From NCBI GenBank assembly GCA_038236995.1, contig JBBRZE010000004.1, positions 50,039 through 114,038 of the forward strand: a DNA stretch of 64,000 bases. The letters run 5' to 3'. The position numbers and the translations under genes were made by a program. Every line of letters starts with the position of its first letter. The stretch's first letter is position 1. The notes beneath the pieces were generated by a model. The model was given only the letters and a program-made list of their open reading frames with translations, was not told the origin of the DNA and ran no database searches. This DNA comes from JAAFHB01 sp038236995. Lineage in GTDB: Bacteria > Bacteroidota > Bacteroidia > Bacteroidales > Prolixibacteraceae. Shown here piece after piece: positions 45,313 through 53,022 of the stretch.

Positions 45313-47130
45313 CTGCTCTTTTTGTTCCTTTTTCAGCGCCTTCTTCGTTTCACGATTCAGCTTTCGATTCTCTTTCGATGGAATCATCGTTTCCTGCAAT
45401 CCTGCCATTATTGATTTTACAACGAGGTTCATAAATCCCTTATTCCGGTCGCGTTCAACATCGAATTTCACGATCCTGGCGGCTTTATCATTCGAAGCGG
45501 GATTGCTGGAGTTCAGATAATTGTTCGCGGCAAACGAGATCAGGTTGTTTTTAAACTTCGAATATTTCTTCACATCAATGATTAATCCAAGATCGTGATA
45601 AAGGAATTCCATATTGCCGGATGCTTCCTGCGGATAACCATTTCCTGAAAAATTAATTGCATCAACGAATCCAGTTTTGACACTGGTTGGGGCAAATGCC
45701 TCGATTACACGATTTAAATCTTTCAATTCGAATGGTTTGATGGCCCCTTTAAAACTAAACTCCGGCTTTGTATAACTAAACGCCAGTGCTAAATTAAATG
45801 GGATCTTGTTCTCAATATGCCCATCGGCCTTTACCCTAAGTGTAGAACCGGGCATTTGATTCGAAATATTTTGAGCGTTTACATTCAATCCGTTTATTTT
45901 AACGCTTGCCAAACCGCCGTCCACTTTCTTTTCCTGGTACTCAAGCTTCGATGTTGTTATCTTTAGTTCCTTAATTGTTAATGGAATACCAATGCTGTTT
46001 AATTGCTGTCCGGGAAATCCGGGCAACCGTTTCAAATCGATATCCTTTGTTTTATCCCTATAAATCAACACATCCGCACTGTCGAGGTTTACGTTACCAA
46101 TCAAAATTGTCTTATAGTTGCGAAGACTATCGAAACTGATGTTCAAAAGGTCAACCTTCTTTACCGATATGGAATACAACTCTTTCTGATACTTGTGCAG
46201 CTGATTGAATTCATCGTGGCTGAGTGTTGGCTTCATCGCAACATCGGTGATGTGCACTGCCTTTTCGCTTTGTGACAACTCCACCATTTGAGCGCCGATC
46301 AGGTAAGTGCTGTCGGCCGTCACCAGCTTCCAGTCCTGTATCCGCGTTGTATAATTCACCACCTGGAAAATAACCGTATCGGGACGCTGCTGGATTGCAA
46401 ACGAATCGACATTCAACTGGTAGTTTTTCGATTCCATCGTTTTAAAACTGCCCGTTTTCGCATGGATCACCAAACCGCTCATCCCTAAATCGGCCTTTCT
46501 GAACGCCAATGAATCGACGCCGTCGTGCTGATGAAGCTGAATATCACTTATAAATATATTCAACGCCCCTATTTTGTAACTGCTCCCTTCATGTTCATCT
46601 TCCATCGAAAGCGCGGCATCGCGGAGCACCAGCTCCTTTAAGAAATAGGAATCGAGGTACTTTTTAAGTTGCTCTATCTTCGCTTCCGAAGATTTATCCC
46701 CCGCTTTAAACGGAAAAAGCACATGATTCCGGCCTTTCAGTTGTACAGCGATCTCCGGCTTTTCAATTTCGATGGTACTTATCTGCAGCCGGTTCTGTTT
46801 TAGCAACGCGTAAATATCAACACCATTCAGATCGATCCGGCTGGTTTTCAAAACAAACGAACTGTTGATGTAAGGATAAGGCTGCAAAGGGATTTTTTTG
46901 GGGGCAATGACCACATGACGAATTTTCACCGCTCTTGTGAAAACATTGATATTCAACCGATCGAAGCTCAGATCATACACATCGGAGATCACATTCGCGT
47001 TAAAACTACGCATAATTGCATCGGAGATCAGCCGGTTGAAATTCGCATAAAAGTAAAATGACGCGACCGTTAAAATCACGATAACAGCCGAGATGATCAT
47101 TAAGAAAACCTTGCGCGAAATTTTATTCAT
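45292..47130 (-). CDS. AsmA/DUF748-like membrane-anchored protein
   Basis: The 612-residue protein has one N-terminal membrane anchor (VFLMIISAVIVILTVASFYF, about 8-27) and then a long periplasmic beta-rich region typical of AsmA-like proteins: SFDRLNINVFTRAVKIRHVV, repeated short beta strands with Asn/Leu pattern, KADGHIENKIPFNLALAFSY and a C-terminal GNMEFLYHDLGLIIDVKK block. Such proteins are tied to phospholipid transport or outer-membrane upkeep. The last 25 residues are Lys/Glu rich. The family call is by pattern; function is not assigned. Confidence 0.72.
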   Translation of the reverse strand: MNKISRKVFLMIISAVIVILTVASFYFYANFNRLISDAIMRSFNANVISDVYDLSFDRLNINVFTRAVKIRHVVIAPKKIPLQPYPYINSSFVLKTSRIDLNGVDIYALLKQNRLQISTIEIEKPEIAVQLKGRNHVLFPFKAGDKSSEAKIEQLKKYLDSYFLKELVLRDAALSMEDEHEGSSYKIGALNIFISDIQLHQHDGVDSLAFRKADLGMSGLVIHAKTGSFKTMESKNYQLNVDSFAIQQRPDTVIFQVVNYTTRIQDWKLVTADSTYLIGAQMVELSQSEKAVHITDVAMKPTLSHDEFNQLHKYQKELYSISVKKVDLLNISFDSLRNYKTILIGNVNLDSADVLIYRDKTKDIDLKRLPGFPGQQLNSIGIPLTIKELKITTSKLEYQEKKVDGGLASVKINGLNVNAQNISNQMPGSTLRVKADGHIENKIPFNLALAFSYTKPEFSFKGAIKPFELKDLNRVIEAFAPTSVKTGFVDAINFSGNGYPQEASGNMEFLYHDLGLIIDVKKYSKFKNNLISFAANNYLNSSNPASNDKAARIVKFDVERDRNKGFMNLVVKSIMAGLQETMIPSKENRKLNRETKKALKKEQKEQDKTDLK

Positions 47131-47790
47131 CTATCGAAAATTTCAATTCAAATTCATGGTATCGGTCTGAAGCTTTTTAGCATTAAAAGAGTCAATCAAT
47201 TTTATCATAATACGGTACAATATTGAAAAGAATTCATATTACAATCAAACAGCAAATTTCAGGCGATGTTCAAAGATAGTATAAATTGATGATGGTGTGA
47301 TTCAGCGCCTGTTTTAAAATTCCAGCGATGCTGATCGAATCTTGTTTCGTCTCAAAAGGGAAACGACAGGAACGCAGATGACGCAGTTGAAAACACCGCT
47401 GATTTTCGCAGATTTGGTTGAATCATTCGTCCGTAGAGACGCCATTAATCGGACCGTTCGTCCGTAAAGACGCGATTCATTGCGTCTCTACAAACAATAC
47501 CGCTGCACTGCAAACAAATTTGCTCTTTCTTCTCCGCGGTAAAAAACCGCGGGACCCGACCGTAGTGTCCGGGCCTGATCTATATTTTTCCCGGGATCAA
47601 AAATTCTCTTCATCTTTTAAAATATTTCCCCGGTTTTATCGAAACATCTGTTTTTTGTTGGCGTATAATTTATTTTGTTGCCAAATCAAAAATGTTTCCA
47701 TTGAACTAATTTTCAGGAAACTTAAAAGAACAAATGAACCGGTCGCAACAATATCGGTTTACAATTAAAATAAAATAATAAATTACTGCC
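47131..47790. other. Gene-free region with palindromic repeats
   Basis: A 660-bp gap in which I support no gene. It holds GTAGAGACG palindromes (47433-47491) and a hairpin CCGCGGT/ACCGCGG (47534-47552). It marks the left edge of the accessory stretch. Confidence 0.5.
47433..47491. repeat. GTAGAGACG palindromic repeats
   Basis: GTAGAGACGC (47433-47442) stands as a half site. GTAAAGACGC (47464-47473) and GCGTCTCTAC (47482-47491) make a 10-bp stem with one mismatch. The same core is found at 23752-23780. Confidence 0.75.
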
Positions 47791-48423
47791 GTGAATCAGG
47801 GATTCAGCTATAACCTGATCAACCAGATCTCCCTTTATGCTGGTTTCAACCCCGAACTTTCACTTTCAACGGGAAAAAATTCAATTACCAATACTGCAAA
47901 TTCATTATTTGTTGATTATCATTGTTTTCCGATTTATCGGGAAGGAATCTCCATGCGGGGAGAATCATTCCCGCCATTAAGAGAACTGCTCCCGACATTA
48001 GCGAAACTGCTCCCGCCATTAAGAGAATCATTCCCGCCATTAGGAGAACTACTACCGCCTTTAAGAAAACTGCTCTTGCCATTAGGGAAATCATTCGCGC
48101 CATTAAGGAAATTGCTCCCGCCTTTAAGAGAATTGCTCCCGCTATTAAGAGAATCATTCCCGACATTAAGAGAATTATTCCCGCCATTAGGAGAACCACT
48201 CCCGCCATTAGCAGAATCATTCCTGCTTAAGCAAAATGGATGGCTGATGCATCGGGAATCATTTTTACCAATTCATATCCGATCTTTACTGCAGGATAAA
48301 GCTTTTATTTTCGTGTATACCCTGTTCCGGAGAAGGAACAGGATTTTCCCGATCAGCTGCGAATTATTCCGGCAACGCGGCGAAACCTCCGCTTTTGGGA
48401 AAGACCAGGTGATTTTAATTTGA
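47791..48423 (+). CDS. Doubtful ORF spanning a 21-bp minisatellite (Leu/Pro heptad repeats)
   Basis: A GTG-initiated frame of 210 codons. Residues 58-148 are heptads such as LPPLREL, FPPLRES and LPPLGEL. The repeat unit is 21 bp, so three or more frames stay open across it. Base changes among copies are not biased to third codon positions of this frame, which argues against selection for the protein. No signal peptide or known domain outside the repeat. It precedes the fibronectin-like gene by 35 bp. I list it only as a possibility. Confidence 0.2.
   Translation: MNQGFSYNLINQISLYAGFNPELSLSTGKNSITNTANSLFVDYHCFPIYREGISMRGESFPPLRELLPTLAKLLPPLRESFPPLGELLPPLRKLLLPLGKSFAPLRKLLPPLRELLPLLRESFPTLRELFPPLGEPLPPLAESFLLKQNGWLMHRESFLPIHIRSLLQDKAFIFVYTLFRRRNRIFPISCELFRQRGETSAFGKDQVILI
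47961..48232. repeat. 21-bp minisatellite, about 13 copies
   Basis: Head-to-tail units with consensus AGAATCATTCCCGCCATTAA plus G. Twelve complete units and a 20-bp last one run from 47961 to 48232 without spacers. Variation is concentrated at unit positions 1-2, 5-8 and 20-21. Unlike CRISPR there are no unique spacers. Confidence 0.92.
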
Positions 48424-48458
48424 TTCGTTTTGTGAAATGCTCATTAAAAACTTATAAA

Positions 48459-49124
48459 ATGGCAGATTATTTACCGGCGGGAGACGCAGCATTTAATTTA
48501 TGGCAGGGAAATTTGGTCAGTTACACCGAATCCCAATTAGCATCGTGGGGTATTCCCGCCAGTGATTTTACCAAATTGAAAACAGCCCAGGGAGTCTGGA
48601 TCGAAGGTTTTGGCCAGGCGAAGATTAAAACAATCCGCGATGGGGGTGATGTACAGGCAAAAAACGATGCGCGCAAATTGTACCAGCAGTCATTGCGTAC
48701 TTTTGTTAAACAATGGCTGGCCTTCAACTCACGCGTATCAAACCGCGATCGCGAATTGATGGGCGTAACAGTGAGAAAAGGGACACGCACGCCACGACCA
48801 AAACCCGCTACCGCGCCTGAGGGGAAGATTGACTTCTCCAAAAGGCTGCAGCACAGTGTCTATTTTGTTGATCAGGCCACGCCCACCCGAAGGGGCAAGC
48901 CTGTTGGTATCTATGGTTGTGAAGTATGGATGAAAATCGATGGCGTCGCACCTGTTGAGCATTCCGAACTCACGTATATTGCTACTTCCACACGCAAACC
49001 CTGTGTGGTGACGATCGAAGGCAAATACGCAGGAAAAACCGCTTTTTACTGGTTACGCTGGGTCAACACATGCGGAGCGACCGGCCCATGGAGCAGCGTT
49101 GTCAGTGCAACTGTGGCAGGATAA
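48459..49124 (+). CDS. Fibronectin type III-like protein of unknown function
   Basis: From ATG 48459 (MADYLPAGDAAFNLWQGNLV) the product has 221 residues; an earlier ATG at 48420 is less likely. The N-terminal half is helical (about 15-95) and the C-terminal half (about 125-220) looks like a fibronectin III sandwich with YGCEVWMKIDGVAP, GKTAFYWLRWVNTCGATGPWSS and an Ala-Thr-Val-Ala-Gly end. No signal peptide. Such proteins are frequent as isolated genes in Bacteroidota beside repeats like the upstream minisatellite. Function unknown. Confidence 0.7.
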   Translation: MADYLPAGDAAFNLWQGNLVSYTESQLASWGIPASDFTKLKTAQGVWIEGFGQAKIKTIRDGGDVQAKNDARKLYQQSLRTFVKQWLAFNSRVSNRDRELMGVTVRKGTRTPRPKPATAPEGKIDFSKRLQHSVYFVDQATPTRRGKPVGIYGCEVWMKIDGVAPVEHSELTYIATSTRKPCVVTIEGKYAGKTAFYWLRWVNTCGATGPWSSVVSATVAG

Positions 49125-49263
49125 GTTATGAATTTTGTGACGAACTTAAAAACAAGTCAGCTCTACGGAGGGGGATGGGGTTTTTGTCGGCTTTTCAGCT
49201 GGTGAAATTTAGAAGCTCTCTGGCCTTGATTGATTAGTTTATTGATGATCAAAATGAACGATT

Positions 49264-49759
49264 ATGAAGGCAAGTAAAATTGTTCATAAGGAGGAGGAAC
49301 GGATTAAAATTGATTTCCCTTTCAACCAGGAAATGGCATCAAAAATAAGGCAAATACCCGATGCCAGGTGGAGTCGAACGCATGGAGCGTGGCATATACC
49401 TTATAGCAAAGCTGCGTTTGTTCTTTTGAAAAGTATTTTTCCGGAAATTGAAAACATTGCAACAATGCAAAAACTTCATTTTATTTATGAGGAAGAAGAA
49501 ACCGATCCAAATAAAATATCCTGCATTTCTGCTTTTGACATTCCAAACGATCGTTCATGCCCTATTGAATTTATCTTAAAACTAAAAGAGTTGAGTTACA
49601 GCGAGATTGGAAAACGGAACTGATTTACGCTACATTCAAAGTTTATTAGGGCATTTGAGCAGTAAAACCACTGAAATATACACGCATATTACTACCAAAG
49701 GTTTCGATCAGATAAAAAGTCCGCTCGACCAGCTGGATATTTTCAATAAAATAGTTTGA
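49264..49759 (+). pseudogene. Tyrosine recombinase with internal deletion
   Basis: ATG 49264 opens an integrase-type N-terminus (KIDFPFNQEMASKIRQIPDA, RWSRTHGAWHIPYSKAAF) that ends at TGA 49621-49623. Without a gap, another frame (from about 49600) reads NGTDLRYIQSLLGHLSSKTT then EIYTHITTKGFDQIKSPLDQ and stops at 49759: the C-terminus of a phage-type recombinase with the nucleophilic Tyr. The middle, including the catalytic Arg, Lys and HxxR, is missing. About 200 residues were deleted and the junction is out of frame, so the gene is dead. It shows that an integrating element once sat here. Confidence 0.85.
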
Positions 49760-49977
49760 AATTAAATACTTTATTGTTTACTTTGGTATTATTAAACGTT
49801 TATTCTACCAACTAAAAAATAAAAACCTGATGAAAAACATCAATAAACTATTAAATGACCGCTATCCAATGTATTTGTGTTTTGTACGGATTACGTCCAA
49901 GGCAGAAATAGACGCAACTGGTTGCGCCTATTGAATTGTTGTGCGTAAGCTTAAAAGACAGGAACTAATCGAAAAAA
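49760..49977. other. Spacer before the cassette-like pair
   Basis: 218 bp after the dead recombinase. A 34-codon frame (49830-49934, MKNINKLLNDRYPMYLCFV...) is too weak to call. An imperfect palindrome, AGACGCAAC and GTTGCGCCT around TG (49910-49930), precedes the boundary motif GTTGTGCGTAAGC at 49938-49950. Confidence 0.4.
49938..49950 (+). other. Left boundary motif of cassette-like unit 1
   Basis: GTTGTGCGTAAGC. Its reverse complement recurs with 12 of 13 matches after the ORF (GCCTACGCACAAC, 50939-50951), as the TTRRRY side and the inverse core of an integron cassette would. Confidence 0.55.
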
Positions 49978-50931
49978 ATGGACGAAATAAAAAGAATATA
50001 TTATGAAACTTCAAGTGTAAACTACTTGTTTGACAATGTATTTTCGAATCCAAATTTTAGCTCTGTCGCTACCAAAAAACTTCAAAAACAAAAAGGACGG
50101 AAATGGCAAATTTCAAACGTTACTTTGTGGGAAATCTTTTTGACAAAAGACCGGCAGAGAAGAAGTGATTTGTTTGACTTCTCTCGTTGTCTTTTTTACG
50201 ACACATTAATTTGTAGTCCGGAAGAGATTATTATCAACTACATTAAAAATGGTTGCCCGACAATTGAAGGGTATTATGAATTGGACTCAAAATCACTATT
50301 TGCTCAAGAATGGACATTTGCTTGTAAAGAACTCGACTATTTTTTTGAGCCAGACAGAGAACAATTAGATTCATTCACTCAACATTTAAGATTCTTAGGC
50401 GATTACTTTGTAAAGACAAACAAAGGTTATGTATTAAAGTACTACAAGGATTTAGATGAAGTTTCGGACAAAATTAGTGGTGCTTTTTTAAACTCAATGT
50501 TTGTCAAATTGCTTAAACGATATGTAGGTGGGGCGACTGAGGATGACAAGAATTTCATATCAATTAGCCTACAAGTTGTAATGATGATTTTGTGCTATGG
50601 AATCGGTTTTGACCAACCAACAATCGAAAAATTTTGGAATAAGAAGAAAAACACTGAACCATTAGAAAGACTCGAAATAGCAGTTGACAAATTTCCTGAT
50701 ATATTTTTTCGTGGACCTTTAGCTAACATAACTAAAATGGTAATGTTACAATCAAAAGGAAAAACAGGTCGTGGAATGTATTTTGACTCATTGCAATCAA
50801 TTTACACTACTTATGCGGATCTTTTTATTACGAATGACGACCATTTCCTTAAATTCAAAACAGAAAATGAAAAAGACCCAAATATGTTTAAAATTATGTC
50901 AGTTCTCGACTTGAAATTTTTTAACATATGA
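49978..50931 (+). CDS. Divergent PIN-like domain protein (cassette ORF 1)
   Basis: The 317-residue cytoplasmic protein looks like a PIN-type nuclease with a large insert. The acidic residues expected of a PIN site are at E10 (YYETSSVNYL), E52 (NVTLWEIF), D270 (MYFDSLQSIY) and D287/D288 (LFITNDDHF). The pair FDSLQ ... ADLFITNDDHFL has the classic spacing of the last PIN motif, DALH ... LVTNDxDF. Most PIN toxins are about 130 residues; here about 200 residues of mainly helical sequence separate the halves. No antitoxin-like gene is adjacent. The base composition looks more A+T rich than its neighbours. The fold call is by motif only. Confidence 0.6.
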   Translation: MDEIKRIYYETSSVNYLFDNVFSNPNFSSVATKKLQKQKGRKWQISNVTLWEIFLTKDRQRRSDLFDFSRCLFYDTLICSPEEIIINYIKNGCPTIEGYYELDSKSLFAQEWTFACKELDYFFEPDREQLDSFTQHLRFLGDYFVKTNKGYVLKYYKDLDEVSDKISGAFLNSMFVKLLKRYVGGATEDDKNFISISLQVVMMILCYGIGFDQPTIEKFWNKKKNTEPLERLEIAVDKFPDIFFRGPLANITKMVMLQSKGKTGRGMYFDSLQSIYTTYADLFITNDDHFLKFKTENEKDPNMFKIMSVLDLKFFNI

Positions 50932-50938
50932 AAAGAAA

Positions 50939-51079
50939 GCCTACGCACAACAGGCGTTTAGCTCAATGGCGGGTGAAGTGGTTAATTGAACATTCTACCT
51001 CGCATCAACTTTTGTGGTGTATTGACAGTTTTGTGCTCCGAAATCCGCCACTGCGCCAAGCGCCAAACCGTTATAGGGC
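50939..51079 (+). other. attC-like recombination site
   Basis: GCCTACGCACAAC (50939-50951) begins the element and GTTATAGGGC (51070-51079) ends it. Inside, GGCGTTTAGCTCAATGGCGG (50953-50972) and CCGCCACTGCGCCAAGCGCC (51046-51065) form an imperfect 20-bp inverted repeat, 16 of 20 paired. Length about 130 bp is like long attC sites such as the Vibrio VCR. The core motifs keep AAC and GTT but deviate from the RYYYAAC/GTTRRRY consensus. Confidence 0.55.
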
Positions 51080-51095
51080 ATTTTAAAAGACGACC

Positions 51096-51701
51096 GTGAA
51101 ACATAAAAGACTTTACATAGCGACAATAATTTTCTTTCTCTTAGTAAACACGACATACTATTGGGAAGGCAAAATGGGAATGTTTGCTATGCTGACTTTT
51201 TCACTTCTAATTCTTTACTTTCTGGTATTGACAGTTATTCTGCTCGGACAGGCTTTTTTTGCTGTTAGAGAAAAACTAAGAAATAAGAATAGACTTATTC
51301 TGATTGGTTTAATGACAGTTGTTCTCGCTTTATCCTTTTTATATCCCAGTGGACTAATCAACTTTGACAAACTTGAAAGAGATAGTATTTTTATTGCTCA
51401 ACGAGAAGGAGCCGCAAACTGTATGACAACATTAAAACTTAGAGACGACAAAACATTCATTGAAAGAAATGTTTGTTTTGGAGTGACCGAAACAACAGGG
51501 ACATACAATGTTAAAGATGACACTATATTCTTTCATAATGTTTCTTTAGGCAGACACGAAAGCGATTTATACAAGTTTGCTATTATTAAAAGCCGAGAGA
51601 CCAAAAGCGAAAAATATTTAGGCGACTTAGTAAGATATAAAGACCATTCTGACACAACAGGAATAGCACTTTGGATTATTAAAAACGAACTAAACAAATG
51701 A
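51096..51701 (+). CDS. Hypothetical membrane protein (cassette ORF 2)
   Basis: GTG-initiated 201-residue protein. Three membrane segments are visible: about 7-19, 28-52 (MLTFSLLILYFLVLTVILLG) and 67-84. A soluble C-terminal domain (about 90-200) has GAANCMTTLKLRDDKTFIER and GTYNVKDDTIFFHN, which resembles the small beta-barrel tails of many orphan Bacteroidota cassette proteins. The start is 16 bp after the cassette boundary GTTATAGGGC and the stop 19 bp before its near-complement GCCCTATAAT. No function can be given. Confidence 0.6.
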   Translation: MKHKRLYIATIIFFLLVNTTYYWEGKMGMFAMLTFSLLILYFLVLTVILLGQAFFAVREKLRNKNRLILIGLMTVVLALSFLYPSGLINFDKLERDSIFIAQREGAANCMTTLKLRDDKTFIERNVCFGVTETTGTYNVKDDTIFFHNVSLGRHESDLYKFAIIKSRETKSEKYLGDLVRYKDHSDTTGIALWIIKNELNK

Positions 51702-52029
51702 TACCTGAAGAACGAAAAACGCCCTATAATCGAGTAGACGGCTGACGGTCGAATGACCGCCAGTGCGCCTATCACACCACTGTACCCCTTTCGCTGCGCT
51801 CAGGGCAGGCCAGGCGGGTCTCGTATACAGCGGTTCATTAAGATGGGATGCAATTTTCACTGTAATAAGTGAGCATAGTGTCAAACCTTCGTTTGTGCTG
51901 GCGCTCTTAAGACAAACCGTGTTTCGGTGCCTTGTTGAGAGGTCCCGATAAATCGGGAGAAGTGCAGCACTTCGTGGAAGGTTCATTCAGAAGAATCACG
52001 GCAGGCAGTTGGACCATGACAGTGAGGAA
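51702..52029. other. Gene-free right flank of the cassette-like pair
   Basis: GCCCTATAAT at 51721-51730 complements the left boundary of ORF 2 (9 of 10). A hairpin CTGACGGTC/GACCGCCAG with one mismatch (51743-51764) follows, then a GCTGCGCTCAGGGCAGG stretch and a TCCCGAT/ATCGGGA hairpin (51944-51959). Several short frames are open but none is credible as a gene. Confidence 0.45.
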
Positions 52030-52776
52030 TCAGTTCACCTGATGGGTTCCGTCTTTGAGAAACTTCACATTTGGCGGAACTTTTGTCTGGTTAAACAGAT
52101 CATAACTCTTTTTCAGGTCTGCCCATAAGCTCGTTTTATCCTTGTTCCTACTATATCCCGATATTAATCCTGCATATTTGGCATCGTTCAACTGAGCCGG
52201 GTAGATGGTCATTCCGATCTCTTCCTGCCCGCTGTTGTAAGCCTCAATACAATAAACAAAGAGCTCCTTGATCTTGTCATCTGTCATTGCAAGACATCCC
52301 GACGAGAGGCAGGAACCGTGAATATATATTTCATTTCCCAGGTGGCCACGAACACCCCTGATGCTGTCTGACGCATTCGGATAGTTAATCTCCATCGACA
52401 AATAGTACCTGCTGTAAGGATTCAGTTTAGAGATGTGGTAAAATCCTTCGGGAACCTGTAAGTCACGATAACGCCGCTTCGGCCCGATATCCCCCGAGAG
52501 ATCACAAATGGCGAATTCCTTGATTAATACAAAAACAGAGTCAGAAGTGTTTTTTGCCCACAACTCGATCTTCTTTTCGGTTTTGAATGCGCGGAGGTAA
52601 ATCCGAAGGTTATTGTGCGAGATTGAACGCGCTGTAAGCGTTTTATCAACGATTTTCTCTTTGGCAATATAGGCTTCTCTTACCCTGGTATAATTCATCT
52701 GCTTAGCCCTGAATGAATTCAAAGTCATTCCCGGATCCATAAGTAATAAAGGGAAGAGTAATATCAACAGTCTCAT
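52030..52776 (-). CDS. YkuD/YafK-type L,D-transpeptidase
   Basis: Exported 248-residue protein with a hydrophobic N-terminus (MRLLILLFPLLLMDPG). The L,D-transpeptidase catalytic motif is IYIHGSCLSSGCLAMTDD, the HX(n)SxGC pattern with the Cys nucleophile at about residue 165. Upstream RDLQVPEGFYHISKLNPYSR and YLSMEINYPNASD are the YkuD strands that present the substrate. The sequence is closer to the YafK-like (DpaA) group, which cleaves protein-peptidoglycan links, than to cross-linking Ldts. It is convergent with the cassette region and divergent from the SDR gene. Confidence 0.88.
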   Translation of the reverse strand: MRLLILLFPLLLMDPGMTLNSFRAKQMNYTRVREAYIAKEKIVDKTLTARSISHNNLRIYLRAFKTEKKIELWAKNTSDSVFVLIKEFAICDLSGDIGPKRRYRDLQVPEGFYHISKLNPYSRYYLSMEINYPNASDSIRGVRGHLGNEIYIHGSCLSSGCLAMTDDKIKELFVYCIEAYNSGQEEIGMTIYPAQLNDAKYAGLISGYSRNKDKTSLWADLKKSYDLFNQTKVPPNVKFLKDGTHQVN

Positions 52777-53001
52777 AAATAATTCTAAAAATTGTCGGAC
52801 AAAAATAGTCGAAAAACGCTCAAAAATACCGACTCTCCTATGTTACTCCCCGTTTGACCGAAAATGATAATACTTTCGATCATAGAAAGCTTTCGCCCGG
52901 ACGATGATTAATGACACGTTCCCGGAATTGATCACATCGACCAGTAAAATCAGAATTGAATGGTGCCATCAAGAAAAAAGAAACCGTACCCGAAACATCC
53001 T

Positions 53002-53009
53002 TATCTTTG
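53002..53009 (+). promoter_or_regulatory. -7 promoter element for the SDR gene
   Basis: TATCTTTG lies 13 bp before ATG 53023 and inside a frame that otherwise could start at ATG 52960. It supports the later start (53023, or 53035). Confidence 0.5.
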
Positions 53010-53022
53010 CGCCCTAAGAAAG

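Noticed and set aside
47885..48220. Reverse-strand 111-codon hydrophobic frame and a forward 102-codon frame over the minisatellite
   Set aside because: All are by-products of a 21-bp repeat, which keeps frames open on both strands.
47961..48232. CRISPR array
   Set aside because: The repeats are contiguous with no unique spacers, and no cas genes are near.
49830..49934. 34-codon frame as an antitoxin for the PIN-like protein
   Set aside because: No antitoxin features, ends before the cassette boundary, and is separated from the PIN-like gene by 43 bp with a palindrome over its end.
51763..51951. Frames in the right flank of the cassettes
   Set aside because: Low-complexity codon use, no RBS and overlap with hairpins; no homology recognised.
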